Below are positions 50,710 to 59,959 of a stretch of DNA of 64,000 nt, piece by piece. The position numbers were made by a program, and so were the translations under genes. Below the pieces are notes generated by a model, which ran no database searches, had not been told where the DNA came from, and saw only the letters and a program-made list of their open reading frames with translations. Position 1 is the stretch's first letter. Each line of letters begins with the position of its first letter. Location: assembly GCF_040049215.1 (NCBI RefSeq), contig NZ_JBDZDN010000003.1, positions 62,001-126,000 of the forward strand, read 5' to 3'. The DNA comes from Mesorhizobium_K sp040049215. GTDB taxonomy: Bacteria > Pseudomonadota > Alphaproteobacteria > Rhizobiales > Rhizobiaceae.

Positions 50710-50757
50710 GGAGCATGATCCCGAAATACCAGGCGGGTTTTCGGAAAGATCACGCCC
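50710..50757. repeat. Rhizobial palindromic repeat (GAGCATGATCCCGAAA...GGTTTTCGGAAAGATCA type)
   Basis: GAGCATGATCCCGAAA and GGTTTTCGGAAAGATCA face each other with about 15 bases between, giving an imperfect stem. It resembles a well-known rhizobial extragenic palindrome (GAGCATGATCC...CGGAAAAGATCATGCTC). It lies just upstream of the hydrolase start. Confidence 0.65.
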
Positions 50758-50846
50758 AACAAGACTTCAGCAGATAGCACCGGTCGCCGGTCCGGCAAAG
50801 CCGCGGACGCGCCGCCATCCGCCGCCAGGCGGGAAGAGCGGCGCCG

Positions 50847-52886
50847 CTAGCGTCCCTTCACCAGATCGCCTTCGATGTCGAAGCTTCCCGACAGGCGCAT
50901 CTTGTAGACCTGATAGTTTTCCATCACGCGCTGCACATAGCTGCGTGTCTCCGCGAACGGGATGCCCTCGATCCAGTCCACCACCGTTTCGACGTCCTTG
51001 CCGCGCGGATCGCCATAGCGCCGGATCCATTCGCGGGCGCGGCCCGGACCCGCATTGTAACCGGCGAAGGTGAGCACATAGGAGCCGTCGAAGTGCCCGA
51101 GTTGTTCGCCCAGGAATGCCGCGCCGAGCGTGGCATTGTAGCCGGCATCGGATGTCAGCCGATCCGGGGAATAGGCAAGGCCGGCCTTCTTGGCGACCGC
51201 CTTCGCGGTGCCTGGCAGGAGTTGCAGGAGCCCCCGCGCGCCGGCGTGCGAGACGGCCGCGACGTTGAACTCGCTTTCCTGGCGGGCGATGGCATAGGCC
51301 AGCGCCTTGCCGGCGCCGGAGATGTCGGCGGAGGCGGGAATGGCGCCGACCGGATGCGACAGTGCGCCGGCGTCTATCCCCCGCGCCGCCGCGATCTTTC
51401 CAAGCCTGAGCGCCAGCGTATGGTTGCCGCGTTTGTCGGCCATGGCCACCAGAAGCGCCATTTCGCGGGGGTTTATGATGTCGGCCGCAAGCCCTCGATA
51501 GAGCGTGTCGGCAAGACGGTACTCGCCGCATTGCTGCAGCCGCCTGATGGCATGCACCACTTCGCGGCGTTCGAACATCCCCCGGTCGGCGGCTGACGGC
51601 TCCGGATAGTCGACATTGAGCCCTTTGTTGCCGATGCGCTCCGCAGCGAGCTGCCCATAGAAGGTCGTGCCGTGTATTGCCGCCTTGCGGAAGTAAGATT
51701 CGGCGTCGCCAGGGGCTCCGGCCACTGCCGTCCGGCCGAGCCAGTAATAGGCTCGGGCGAGCGAGATCGGGCTCTCCGCGAACTCGGCGATTCGGGCAAA
51801 ATGCTTGGCGCCGGCGTTCGCGTCCTGCAATCCGCGAAACGCGTACCATCCGGCGTGGAACTCGGCGTCGGCGGCGTTGACCGGGCTTTCGGCGGCATGC
51901 GCCGCGGCTATCCGGTAAGCTGTCTTCATGTCGCCCTGTTCGACCAGTTCGCGCGACAGCACGCGGCGCTCGAGCCACCAGGCGTCCGGATCGACCAATG
52001 CTGCCCGGTCCGTCGGCGCCTTCAGCATGACCTCGGCCGCCTCGGCGAATTTCTTCTTCCGGCGCAGATACTTGGCTTCGGCGAAGAAATAGCCTGCGGA
52101 GCGCATTTCGGGGGGGACCGCCTTCAAAAGGGCGGTCGCCTTCTTTTCGCCGCGGATGACGGCGGCCCACGCCTTGGCGAGCGGTTCGGCCCCGGCGAGG
52201 CCGGCGACGCGCTCGGCCGCGGTGATGCGCTCCGCGTAGAGCATGCGTTCCATCCGTGCCCTATGGTCGGCTGCCGGAATGATCGCGCCGAATTCCTTGA
52301 GGATGCGCAACTCGTCAGCCAGTTCGAGCGTCTCGGTGCGCCACAGCGGGGCAATGACGGCGCGGGCTGCCTCGATTTGTCCGAGTGTGGCATGCGACCG
52401 CGTGACAAGGATGATGCCTTCGAGCGTTTCGGGCGCGGTTTCGCGGAATGCGGCGATGGCCGCCAGCGGCTCGGGCTTCTCGCGCACGAAGGCTCGCTCG
52501 CTGTTGCGGCGCAAGCTGATATGGCCTGGCCAATTCCTGAACATGGCCGATGCCGCCGCAATCTCGGAGCCAGGCACATCGCGACCGCCACGGATTGCGA
52601 TCGCCCACATGAGGATGCGGTATTCGAGGCTGGTGACGGGAAAGCTGTCGCGGATGCCCCGCGCAGCCGGAACTTCTCCGCGCGACAATGCCTCCAGCCC
52701 GATTTTCAGCTTGGTGATGTGGGCGAGGCTGCGATCGGGTATGCGATCGTCGCTCCTGTCGGACAGCGCTATGGCAGCCGTGCTGGCGACATTGAGTTCG
52801 TTCGCAGCCGCCGCGGGAGCCAGCACCAGCGAAGCCGCGATGATCGCAAAACGATTCTTGCGCATGGTGCGCCGGGAACGGATCAT
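50847..52886 (-). CDS. Soluble lytic murein transglycosylase (Slt70-like)
   Basis: The 679-residue protein has a signal peptide (RFAIIAASLVLAPAAAAN), a long alpha-superhelical middle (TPR-like), and a C-terminal SLT domain with AIARQESEFN (catalytic Glu537), GARGLLQLLPGTA and FAGYNAGPGRAREWI. It cleaves peptidoglycan glycan chains with formation of 1,6-anhydro-MurNAc. AAGGA lies seven bases before the ATG. It lies on the minus strand, divergent from dapA. Confidence 0.93.
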   Translation of the reverse strand: MIRSRRTMRKNRFAIIAASLVLAPAAAANELNVASTAAIALSDRSDDRIPDRSLAHITKLKIGLEALSRGEVPAARGIRDSFPVTSLEYRILMWAIAIRGGRDVPGSEIAAASAMFRNWPGHISLRRNSERAFVREKPEPLAAIAAFRETAPETLEGIILVTRSHATLGQIEAARAVIAPLWRTETLELADELRILKEFGAIIPAADHRARMERMLYAERITAAERVAGLAGAEPLAKAWAAVIRGEKKATALLKAVPPEMRSAGYFFAEAKYLRRKKKFAEAAEVMLKAPTDRAALVDPDAWWLERRVLSRELVEQGDMKTAYRIAAAHAAESPVNAADAEFHAGWYAFRGLQDANAGAKHFARIAEFAESPISLARAYYWLGRTAVAGAPGDAESYFRKAAIHGTTFYGQLAAERIGNKGLNVDYPEPSAADRGMFERREVVHAIRRLQQCGEYRLADTLYRGLAADIINPREMALLVAMADKRGNHTLALRLGKIAAARGIDAGALSHPVGAIPASADISGAGKALAYAIARQESEFNVAAVSHAGARGLLQLLPGTAKAVAKKAGLAYSPDRLTSDAGYNATLGAAFLGEQLGHFDGSYVLTFAGYNAGPGRAREWIRRYGDPRGKDVETVVDWIEGIPFAETRSYVQRVMENYQVYKMRLSGSFDIEGDLVKGR

Positions 52887-53110
52887 GCCCTGTCCTTACA
52901 CGATACGGGGACGAACGGGTAGCCGGACGCTACTCCTTGGTGGTGAAGGGCCCGTAAACGAACGTACCGGCCCCGGCGGAGGCGTTCGGGGCAATCCGGC
53001 CAAACGACAGGGTGCCCGGCTATGGCGCCGCGCGCCGCTTTCGGCTAGAAGCCGCGCGGGAGTTGGGGAAACCCGAACATAGCACCTAAGTTCGATTGGA
53101 GTACCGCATC
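52887..53110. other. Divergent promoter region between slt and dapA
   Basis: This 224-base gap separates the divergent slt and dapA genes. It holds both promoters. Nothing beyond GGAG at the dapA ribosome site stands out. Confidence 0.35.
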
Positions 53111-53992
53111 ATGCTGAGAGGCTCGCTCACCGCGCTCGTGACGCCGTTCGACAAGAGCGGGCGCTTCGATGAGAAAGCCTTTCGCGCGTTCATCGACTGG
53201 CAGATCGCCGAGGGCACCAGCGGGCTGGTTCCCGTCGGCACGACAGGCGAATCGCCGACGCTGTCGCATGACGAGCACCGCCAGGTGGTCAAGGCCTGCA
53301 TCGATGCGGCCAGGGGCAGGGTGCCGGTCGTCGCCGGCGCCGGCTCGAACAATACCGAAGAGGCGGTCGGGCTGGTGAAGTTCGCTGAGGAGGCCGGCGC
53401 CGACGCGGTGCTGGTCGTTACGCCATACTACAACAAGCCGACCCAGCGAGGGCTCATTGCCCATTTCTCGGCGGTCGCCAAGGCGACGAGCCTGCCCGTC
53501 ATCATCTACAACATTCCGCCGCGCTCGGTGATCGACATGACGCCGGAGACGATGGGCAGGCTCGCGAACGACTTCAAGAACATCGCCGGCGTCAAGGACG
53601 CCACCGGCAAGGTGGAGCGCGTCTCGGAACAGCGCATGACCTGCGGCAAGGATTTCATCCAGCTCTCCGGCGAGGATGCCTCCGCCCTTGGCTTCAACGC
53701 GCATGGCGGCGTCGGCTGCATTTCGGTGACGTCCAACGTCGCGCCGCGGCTTTGCGCCGAATTCCAGGCTGCGACGCTCGACAACGACAAGGAGAAGTCG
53801 CTCGAATTGCAGGATCGCCTGATGCCTCTGCACAAGGCGATCTTCATCGAGCCCGGCCTTGCGGGCGCGAAATACGCGCTGTCGCGTCTGGGCAAGGTCG
53901 AGAACGTCGTGCGCTCGCCGCTGACCACGGTAGAGGAATCGACGGCCGAAAAGATCGACGCTGCGATGAAGTTCGCCGGCTTGATAAACTGA
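53111..53992 (+). CDS. dapA: 4-hydroxy-tetrahydrodipicolinate synthase
   Basis: The 293-residue protein has GTTGESPTL with Thr44-45, IYNIPPR with Tyr133 and the Schiff-base Lys162 in GVKDATG. It condenses pyruvate and aspartate semialdehyde in lysine and diaminopimelate synthesis. The ATG at 53111, with GGAG eight bases upstream, is chosen over a TTG fifteen bases earlier. It is followed by smpB after 24 bases. Confidence 0.95.
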   Translation: MLRGSLTALVTPFDKSGRFDEKAFRAFIDWQIAEGTSGLVPVGTTGESPTLSHDEHRQVVKACIDAARGRVPVVAGAGSNNTEEAVGLVKFAEEAGADAVLVVTPYYNKPTQRGLIAHFSAVAKATSLPVIIYNIPPRSVIDMTPETMGRLANDFKNIAGVKDATGKVERVSEQRMTCGKDFIQLSGEDASALGFNAHGGVGCISVTSNVAPRLCAEFQAATLDNDKEKSLELQDRLMPLHKAIFIEPGLAGAKYALSRLGKVENVVRSPLTTVEESTAEKIDAAMKFAGLIN

Positions 53993-54016
53993 CGTGGCGC
54001 GTCCACCTAAGCCCGC

Positions 54017-54496
54017 ATGAACCAGATCAGGAAAGCCGACCCGAACAACAAGACCGTGGCTGAGAATCGCAAGGCGCGTTTCTCCTACGAGGTGCTGGAC
54101 ACCGTCGAGGCCGGGCTCGTGCTGACGGGCACCGAGGTGAAATCGCTGCGGCAGGGACAGGCGAATATCCAGGATTCCTACGCCTCGCTCGAAGGCGGCG
54201 AGATCTGGCTGATCAATTCCTACCTGCCCGAATATCTTCAGGCCAACCGCTTCAACCATGAGCCGCGGCGGCGGCGGAAGCTGCTGTTGAACAAGCGCGA
54301 GATGGCGAAGCTCGGCCAGAGCGTCGAGCGCGAGGGCATGACCATGGTGCCGCTCAAGATCTATTTCAACGATCAAGGCCGGGCGAAGCTGCTTCTGGCG
54401 GTCGCACGGGGCAAGAAGCTGCACGACAAGCGCGAGACCGAAAAGCAGCGCGACTGGTCGCGGGAAAAGGGCCGTCTGCTCAAGGAGCGGGGCTGA
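54017..54496 (+). CDS. smpB: SsrA-binding protein
   Basis: The 159-residue protein matches SmpB: NRKARFSYEVLDTVEAGLVLTGTEVKSLRQGQANIQDSYA, then EIWLINSYLPEY and a basic C-terminal tail (KRETEKQRDWSREKGRLLKERG). It binds tmRNA and delivers it to stalled ribosomes. dapA-smpB adjacency is common in alphaproteobacteria. Confidence 0.96.
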   Translation: MNQIRKADPNNKTVAENRKARFSYEVLDTVEAGLVLTGTEVKSLRQGQANIQDSYASLEGGEIWLINSYLPEYLQANRFNHEPRRRRKLLLNKREMAKLGQSVEREGMTMVPLKIYFNDQGRAKLLLAVARGKKLHDKRETEKQRDWSREKGRLLKERG

Positions 54497-54536
54497 GGAC
54501 GCGAGGGCGTCGACAGTGCTTGAAGAGGCCCTGAAT

Positions 54537-55190
54537 TTATTCCGCCAAAAACCCTGCTATATCTCTGAAAACGCTCACGAACATCTCTTCCGTCAGCACG
54601 CCGGTATTCGTGTTGTATCGCGAGCAGTGATAACTCGAAAACAGCGAGACGCCGCCGGCCTCGTAGCGGCCCCCATGTTTGAACGGCATCGCTGCGATGC
54701 GCTGTCCCAGTGCCCTGACCGTCGACTGATGCGCAATCGCGCCAAGCGCAAGCACCACGCGCAGATTCGGCAGGTCGACGAGCATCGGGGTCAGGAACTG
54801 GCGGCATGTGGTGATCTCGGCGGGCGTCGGTTTGTTCTCGGGCGGCACGCAGCGCACGGCGTTGGCGATCGCCGTGCCGACCAATTCCAGCCCGTCGTCG
54901 GGCCGCGCCAGGAACTGGCCGCGCGCCAGCCCGAAACGGATGAGCGTCGAATAGAGCAGGTCGCCGGCGTAATCGCCGGTGAAGGGGCGCCCCGTCCGGT
55001 TTGCCCCGCGCAGGCCGGGCGCAAGCCCCACAATGAGGAGGCGAACGGCTTCAGGGCCTTCGGGAGGCAGGAAAGTAGGCACCGGCGCATTGAACCAACC
55101 CGGCGCGCGCTCGCGCCATAGGTCGCGGAAATTGGCGAGGCGCGGACAGAGCGGGCAGTCGCGCGACGGCTCGACCGGTGCGATCGTCAT
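54537..55190 (-). CDS. Uracil-DNA glycosylase, family 5 (UDGb) type
   Basis: The 217-residue protein has GLAPGLRGANRTGRPFTGD, the active-site motif of family 5 glycosylases, and a C-terminal SSYHCSRYNTNTG block. Cysteines C18, C21 (CPLCPR) and C119/C135-like positions may bind an iron-sulfur cluster. It removes uracil from DNA in base excision repair. It is convergent with smpB and followed upstream by the NYN gene. Confidence 0.9.
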   Translation of the reverse strand: MTIAPVEPSRDCPLCPRLANFRDLWRERAPGWFNAPVPTFLPPEGPEAVRLLIVGLAPGLRGANRTGRPFTGDYAGDLLYSTLIRFGLARGQFLARPDDGLELVGTAIANAVRCVPPENKPTPAEITTCRQFLTPMLVDLPNLRVVLALGAIAHQSTVRALGQRIAAMPFKHGGRYEAGGVSLFSSYHCSRYNTNTGVLTEEMFVSVFRDIAGFLAE

Positions 55191-55199
55191 GATCGCGGT

Positions 55200-55784
55200 T
55201 CAGATATCGTTGTCTTCGATTTCAGCAGGCTCGGGCCGGCGTGCCGGCCGCTCAATTGGTTCCCGGCCCAGTTCGCCCTTCAGGGACATCAGGTCGATGA
55301 AATTATCGGCCTGACGGCGCAGATCGTCCGAGATCATCGGCGGCTGCGAGGCCATCGTCGAGACGATGCTGACCTTTCGGCCATGCCGCTGCAGCGCCTC
55401 GACCAGGGTGCGGAAATCGCCGTCGCCGGAAAAGATGACGTAGTGATCGACGTGCTTGACAAGTTCCAGGGCATCGACAGTCAGCTCGATATCCATGTTG
55501 CCCTTGATCTTTCGGCGGCCGGTGGTCGCGTCTGTGAATTCCTTGGCCGGCTTGGTGACGACTTTGAAGCCGTTGTAGTCGAGCCAATCGATGAGGGGGC
55601 GAATGGACGAGTATTCCTGGTCCTCGACGAGCGCAGTGTAATAGTAGGCCCGGACCAGATATCCGCGTTTCTGGAAGCTCGACAGCAGCTTGCGGTAATC
55701 GATGTCGAAGCCCAGTGCGCGGGAGGTCGCGTAAAGGTTGGCGCCATCGATGAACAGTGCAATCTTCTCGCGGGGATCAAACAT
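55200..55784 (-). CDS. NYN/LabA-type PIN-like nuclease domain protein
   Basis: The 194-residue protein has the NYN motifs IALFIDGANLY (Asp near 14), GNMDIELTVDALEL and VIFSGDGDFRTLVEAL. This PIN-like family is predicted to act on RNA; LabA homologues have regulatory roles. It lies nine bases before the uracil-DNA glycosylase gene on the minus strand and is divergent from rpoZ. The specific substrate is unknown. Confidence 0.88.
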   Translation of the reverse strand: MFDPREKIALFIDGANLYATSRALGFDIDYRKLLSSFQKRGYLVRAYYYTALVEDQEYSSIRPLIDWLDYNGFKVVTKPAKEFTDATTGRRKIKGNMDIELTVDALELVKHVDHYVIFSGDGDFRTLVEALQRHGRKVSIVSTMASQPPMISDDLRRQADNFIDLMSLKGELGREPIERPARRPEPAEIEDNDI

Positions 55785-56083
55785 GCCCGGGACCCTTCTA
55801 AAAACGATCTAGACCAATATGTTCTCGATATGTGTCCGGTATCCGAGAAATCGAATTCGGATATCTTGGTTCCAACCTATCGGCGCAAAACCGTCATTTC
55901 CAAGGAATTCCGCCGCTTTACAAGAAAATGTGATGCCGTCGTGTGCCAGATTGGATGACCCGGCAGGAATAGATACCGCCGGTTGCGGCCGGCCACGGGT
56001 CTTGATGCTTGTAATCCACGGCCTTTCGCGTTATGGACCGCGCCTGTTTTCCAATACATCCAAGACATGAAAGGGGCACATGA
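55785..56083. other. Divergent gap between the NYN gene and rpoZ
   Basis: The 299-base region contains promoters for the NYN gene and rpoZ. Short frames are present but show no protein character. AAGGGG eight bases before rpoZ is its ribosome site. No hairpin is obvious. Confidence 0.35.
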
Positions 56084-56482
56084 ATGGCCCGCGTAACCGT
56101 TGAAGATTGCATCGACAAGGTCGACAACCGCTTCGAACTGGTCCTTCTGGCCGGCCACCGGGCGCGGCAGATCAGCCAGGGCGCGCAGATCACCGTCCCG
56201 CGCGACAACGACAAAAACCCGGTCGTGGCGCTGCGCGAAATCGCCGACGAAACGCTTTCGCCGGACGATCTGAAGGAAGACCTCATCCATTCCCTGCAGA
56301 AGCATGTCGAAGTCGACGAGCCCGAGAGCGACGGCCAGGAACTGACCGACCAGTCGACCGCCGGCGCGTCCGCCGATGCCGATGAGCCGGAAGAGACGAT
56401 CGTGTTCGACCGCATGAGCGAAGAGGAACTGCTCGCCGGCATCGAAGGACTGGTGCCGCCGGAAAAGAGCGACGATTTCTAG
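56084..56482 (+). CDS. rpoZ: RNA polymerase omega subunit
   Basis: The 132-residue protein begins MARVTVEDCIDKVDNRFELVLLAGHRARQISQGAQITVPRDNDKNPVVALREIADE, the omega signature. A long acidic C-terminal tail follows (ELTDQSTAGASADADEPEE). It assists RNA polymerase assembly and the (p)ppGpp response. It precedes the ppGpp synthetase gene, the usual order in this group. Confidence 0.96.
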   Translation: MARVTVEDCIDKVDNRFELVLLAGHRARQISQGAQITVPRDNDKNPVVALREIADETLSPDDLKEDLIHSLQKHVEVDEPESDGQELTDQSTAGASADADEPEETIVFDRMSEEELLAGIEGLVPPEKSDDF

Positions 56483-56544
56483 ACTTCGCCGATTGGAACA
56501 ACCGCCGCCACTTTCGTGACGGCCGTTTGGTAGCTATCTATGAC

Positions 56545-56570
56545 ATGCGCCGTAAACCTTTGCGGCGCAT
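56545..56570 (+). terminator. Hairpin between rpoZ and rsh
   Basis: ATGCGCCG and CGGCGCAT form a perfect eight-base stem around a ten-base loop, 63 bases after the rpoZ stop. No T-run follows. It may attenuate read-through into the ppGpp gene. Confidence 0.5.
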
Positions 56571-56599
56571 GATCTATTTCTGGCTGCGGAACTTCGCCC

Positions 56600-58843
56600 A
56601 TGATGCGTCAATATGAGCTTGTCGAGCGCGTTCAGCGCTACAAGCCTGACGTGAACGAGGCGCTGCTCAACCGGGCCTATGTCTATGCCATGCAGAAGCA
56701 TGGCCATCAGAAGCGCGCCTCGGGCGATCCGTATTTTTCCCATCCGCTCGAAGTCGCCGCGATCTTGACGGATATGCATCTCGACGAGTCGACGATTGCG
56801 GTCGCGCTTCTGCACGACACCATCGAGGACACTACGGCGACGAGGGCCGAGATCGACGAACTGTTCGGTCCCGACATCGGCAGGCTCGTCGAAGGCCTGA
56901 CCAAGCTGAAGAAGCTCGACCTCGTCTCCAAGAAGGCCGAGCAGGCGGAGAACCTGCGCAAGCTCCTGCTGGCGATCTCCGAGGACGTGCGGGTGCTGCT
57001 CGTCAAGCTTGCAGACCGGCTGCACAATATGCGCACGCTCGACCACGTGCCGGATAACAAGCGTCTGCGCATCGCCGAGGAGACGATGGAGATCTACGCG
57101 CCGCTCGCCGGGCGCATGGGCATGCAGGGCATGCGCGAGGAGCTGGAGGAGCTCGGCTTCCGTTACATCAATCCCGAAGCCTACCGGACCGTGACCGAGA
57201 GGCTGGCGAGCGTATTCGAGCGCAACAAGGGCGTCGTCGGTGAAATCGAGCGCTCGCTCGCCGGGCTGTTCGAGAAGCACGGCATCGATGCCGAGGTGAA
57301 AAGCCGCCAGAAGAAACCGTGGTCGGTCTTTCGCAAGATGGAGGCGAAGGCGCTGTCCTTCGAGCAGCTTTCCGACATTTTCGGCTTCAGGGTGCTGGTC
57401 GGCTCGGTCGACGACTGTTACCGCGCGCTCGGCGCCATCCATACGGCCTGGTCGATGGTCCCGGGGCGCTTCAAGGATTATATCTCGACGCCCAAGCAGA
57501 ACGATTACCGATCGATCCACACGACCATCGTCGGTCCGTCGCGCCAGCGTATCGAATTGCAGATCCGTACTCGGGAGATGAACGACATTGCCGAATATGG
57601 CGTCGCCGCCCACGCACTCTACAAGGACGGCATCGGCAAGACCAATGGCGCCGGGCAAAAAATCTCCAGCGAAACCAATGCCTACGCCTGGCTGCGGCGC
57701 ACCATCGAGCAGCTGGCGGAAGGCGACAATCCGGAGGATTTCCTCGAAAACACGCGGCTGGAGCTGTTCCAGGATCAGGTCTTCTGCTTCACACCAAAGG
57801 GCATGCTGATCGCGCTGCCGCGCGGTGCGATCCCGATCGATTTCGCCTATGCCGTCCACACCGATGTCGGCGACAGCTGTGTCGGCGCCAAGGTCAACGG
57901 CCGCATCATGCCGCTGATGACCGAGCTGAAGAATGGCGACGAGGTCGAGATCATCCGCTCCAAGGCGCAGGTGCCGCCCGCCGCCTGGGAATCGATGGTG
58001 GTGACCGGCAAGGCGCGCGCTGCGATCCGCCGCGCCACCAAGATCGCCATCCGCAAGCAGTTCTCGGGGCTCGGCGTGCGCATCCTGGAACGCTCCTTCG
58101 AGCGCGCCGGCAAGACTTTTGGCAAGGAAAGCCTGAAGTCCGTCCTGCACAGGCTGGCGCGCAAGGATGTGGAGGATGTCCTGGCTGCCGTCGGGCGCGG
58201 CGAGCTTGCCTCGAGCGATGTCATGCGGGCGGTTTTCCCCGACTTCAAGGACGAGCGCGTCACGCAGCCGCACCAGCCGAAGCCGCAGCGCGAGGAGGGC
58301 TGGTTCAACCTGCGCAATGCCGCGGGCATGCTGTTCCAGCTTCCGGCCCGCGGCCGCAAGGGCAAGGACAAGGCGGAGCCGGAGGCGAAGGACGGCGCGG
58401 TGCCGATCCGCGGCGTCGGTGGCGACCTGCCGGTGCGGTTCGCCGAGGAAGGCGCCGTGCCGGGCGACCGCATCGTCGGCATTCTCCAGCCGGGTTCGGG
58501 CATAACCATCTATCCGATCCAGTCACCCTCGCTGCAGGCATTCGACGACCAGCCCGAGCGCTGGATCGATGTGCGCTGGGACATCGACGAGAGCAACAAG
58601 GAGCGGTTTCCGGCGCGCATTTCGGTGACCGCCATCAATGCGCCCGGTTCGCTTGCGGAGATCGCCCAGGTGATTGCGGTCAACGATGCGAACATCCACT
58701 CGCTGTCTATGATCCGCACCGCGCCCGATTTCACCGAAATGCTGATCGACCTCGAAGTCTGGGATCTGAAGCATCTGAACCGGCTGCTGACGCAGCTCAA
58801 GGACAACACCAGCGTCAGCAATGCGCTGCGCGTGAACGGCTGA
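56600..58843 (+). CDS. rsh: Bifunctional (p)ppGpp synthetase/hydrolase
   Basis: The 747-residue protein has the HD hydrolase (HPLEVAAIL, LLHDTIEDT), the synthetase domain with RFKDYISTPKQNDYRSIHT (RxKD, as in bifunctional enzymes), a TGS domain (VFCFTPKGMLIALPRGAIPIDFAYAVHTDVG) and a C-terminal ACT domain. Length and order match alphaproteobacterial Rsh. It controls the stringent response. It is followed by pyrE after 12 bases. Confidence 0.96.
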   Translation: MMRQYELVERVQRYKPDVNEALLNRAYVYAMQKHGHQKRASGDPYFSHPLEVAAILTDMHLDESTIAVALLHDTIEDTTATRAEIDELFGPDIGRLVEGLTKLKKLDLVSKKAEQAENLRKLLLAISEDVRVLLVKLADRLHNMRTLDHVPDNKRLRIAEETMEIYAPLAGRMGMQGMREELEELGFRYINPEAYRTVTERLASVFERNKGVVGEIERSLAGLFEKHGIDAEVKSRQKKPWSVFRKMEAKALSFEQLSDIFGFRVLVGSVDDCYRALGAIHTAWSMVPGRFKDYISTPKQNDYRSIHTTIVGPSRQRIELQIRTREMNDIAEYGVAAHALYKDGIGKTNGAGQKISSETNAYAWLRRTIEQLAEGDNPEDFLENTRLELFQDQVFCFTPKGMLIALPRGAIPIDFAYAVHTDVGDSCVGAKVNGRIMPLMTELKNGDEVEIIRSKAQVPPAAWESMVVTGKARAAIRRATKIAIRKQFSGLGVRILERSFERAGKTFGKESLKSVLHRLARKDVEDVLAAVGRGELASSDVMRAVFPDFKDERVTQPHQPKPQREEGWFNLRNAAGMLFQLPARGRKGKDKAEPEAKDGAVPIRGVGGDLPVRFAEEGAVPGDRIVGILQPGSGITIYPIQSPSLQAFDDQPERWIDVRWDIDESNKERFPARISVTAINAPGSLAEIAQVIAVNDANIHSLSMIRTAPDFTEMLIDLEVWDLKHLNRLLTQLKDNTSVSNALRVNG

Positions 58844-58855
58844 ATTGGGGCGGCG

Positions 58856-59434
58856 ATGGACACCGGCGAAGTGATAGGGATTTTCCGTGAGGCGGGCGCG
58901 GTGCTGGAGGGCCATTTCATCCTCACTTCGGGATTGCGAAGCCCGATCTTCCTGCAGAAGGCCAGGGTTTTCATGCATGCCGACAAGACCGAGAAGCTGT
59001 GCAAGGCGCTGGCCGCCAAGATCCGTGCCGAGGTGCCCGGCCGGATCGACTATGTGGTCGGGCCGGCGATCGGCGGCCTGATCCCGGCCTATGAGACCTC
59101 CCGCCATCTCGGCGTGCCCGCGATCTGGGTCGAGCGCGAGGGCGGCGAATTCAGGCTGCGGCGCTTCGAGATCGAGAAGGGCGCACGGGTGGTCATCGTT
59201 GAAGACATCGTCACCACCGGGCTTTCCATCCGCGAAACGATCCGGTGCCTGCGCGATCTCGGCGCCGAGGTGCTTGCGGCTGCCTGCATCATCGATCGCT
59301 CGGCGGGCAAGACCGATGTAGGCGTGCCGCTGGTCGCGCTCGCCGAATACGAGGTGCCGGCCTATCCGGCCGATCGGCTTCCGCCGGAACTCGCGAAAAT
59401 TCCGGCAGTGAAGCCGGGCAGCCGGAACATCTGA
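58856..59434 (+). CDS. pyrE: Orotate phosphoribosyltransferase
   Basis: The 192-residue protein has the PRPP loop VVIVEDIVTTGLS and the substrate part VVGPAIGGLIPAYETSR. It makes orotidine 5'-phosphate in pyrimidine synthesis. It lies 12 bases after rsh and 10 bases before acpS. In related rhizobia a DUF2062-type gene often stands between pyrE and acpS; here it is absent. Confidence 0.95.
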   Translation: MDTGEVIGIFREAGAVLEGHFILTSGLRSPIFLQKARVFMHADKTEKLCKALAAKIRAEVPGRIDYVVGPAIGGLIPAYETSRHLGVPAIWVEREGGEFRLRRFEIEKGARVVIVEDIVTTGLSIRETIRCLRDLGAEVLAAACIIDRSAGKTDVGVPLVALAEYEVPAYPADRLPPELAKIPAVKPGSRNI

Positions 59435-59444
59435 GCGGCCTATA

Positions 59445-59846
59445 ATGATCCTCGGCATCGGCAGCGACCTGATAGACATCCGGCGTATCGAGAAATCGCT
59501 GGAGCGGCATGGCGAGCGCTTCGTCGCGCGCATTTTCACCGATGTCGAGAAGGCGCGTGCGGAAGGCCGGGCGCAGCGCGCCGCCTCTTACGCAAAGCGT
59601 TTCGCCGCCAAGGAGGCTTGTTCCAAGGCGCTCGGCAGCGGCATTTCCGAAGGCGTGTTCTGGCGTGACATGGGCGTGGTCAACCTGCCGAGCGGCCGGC
59701 CGACCATGCATCTGACCGGCGGCGCGGCGGCAAAGCTCGAACGGCTTGTGCCTCCCGATCACCGCGCGGTCATCCACCTCACGATAACGGACGAATTTCC
59801 GATGGCGCAGGCGTTCGTTGTCATAGAAGCGGTTCCGTATCGGTAG
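59445..59846 (+). CDS. acpS: Holo-[acyl-carrier-protein] synthase
   Basis: The 133-residue protein has the AcpS motifs GIGSDLIDIRRIEKSLERHGERFVARIFT and FAAKEACSKALGSG with the Mg-binding Asp and Glu. It attaches phosphopantetheine to the acyl carrier protein. It is followed by lepB after 113 bases. Confidence 0.95.
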   Translation: MILGIGSDLIDIRRIEKSLERHGERFVARIFTDVEKARAEGRAQRAASYAKRFAAKEACSKALGSGISEGVFWRDMGVVNLPSGRPTMHLTGGAAAKLERLVPPDHRAVIHLTITDEFPMAQAFVVIEAVPYR

Positions 59847-59959
59847 GTCGCCGGCGGGCGCCCGCCGTCTCGGTCCCGTCTCGGGGGGCCTCTGTCGGCA
59901 TTGTGATTGCCCCATCCCGCTTCACCCCTTATACCCATCGGCGCACAATCGAGGACGAC

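Noticed and set aside
56534..58273. A 579-codon antisense frame over rsh
   Set aside because: Shadow of the ppGpp synthetase gene, and the antisense product has no recognisable domain.
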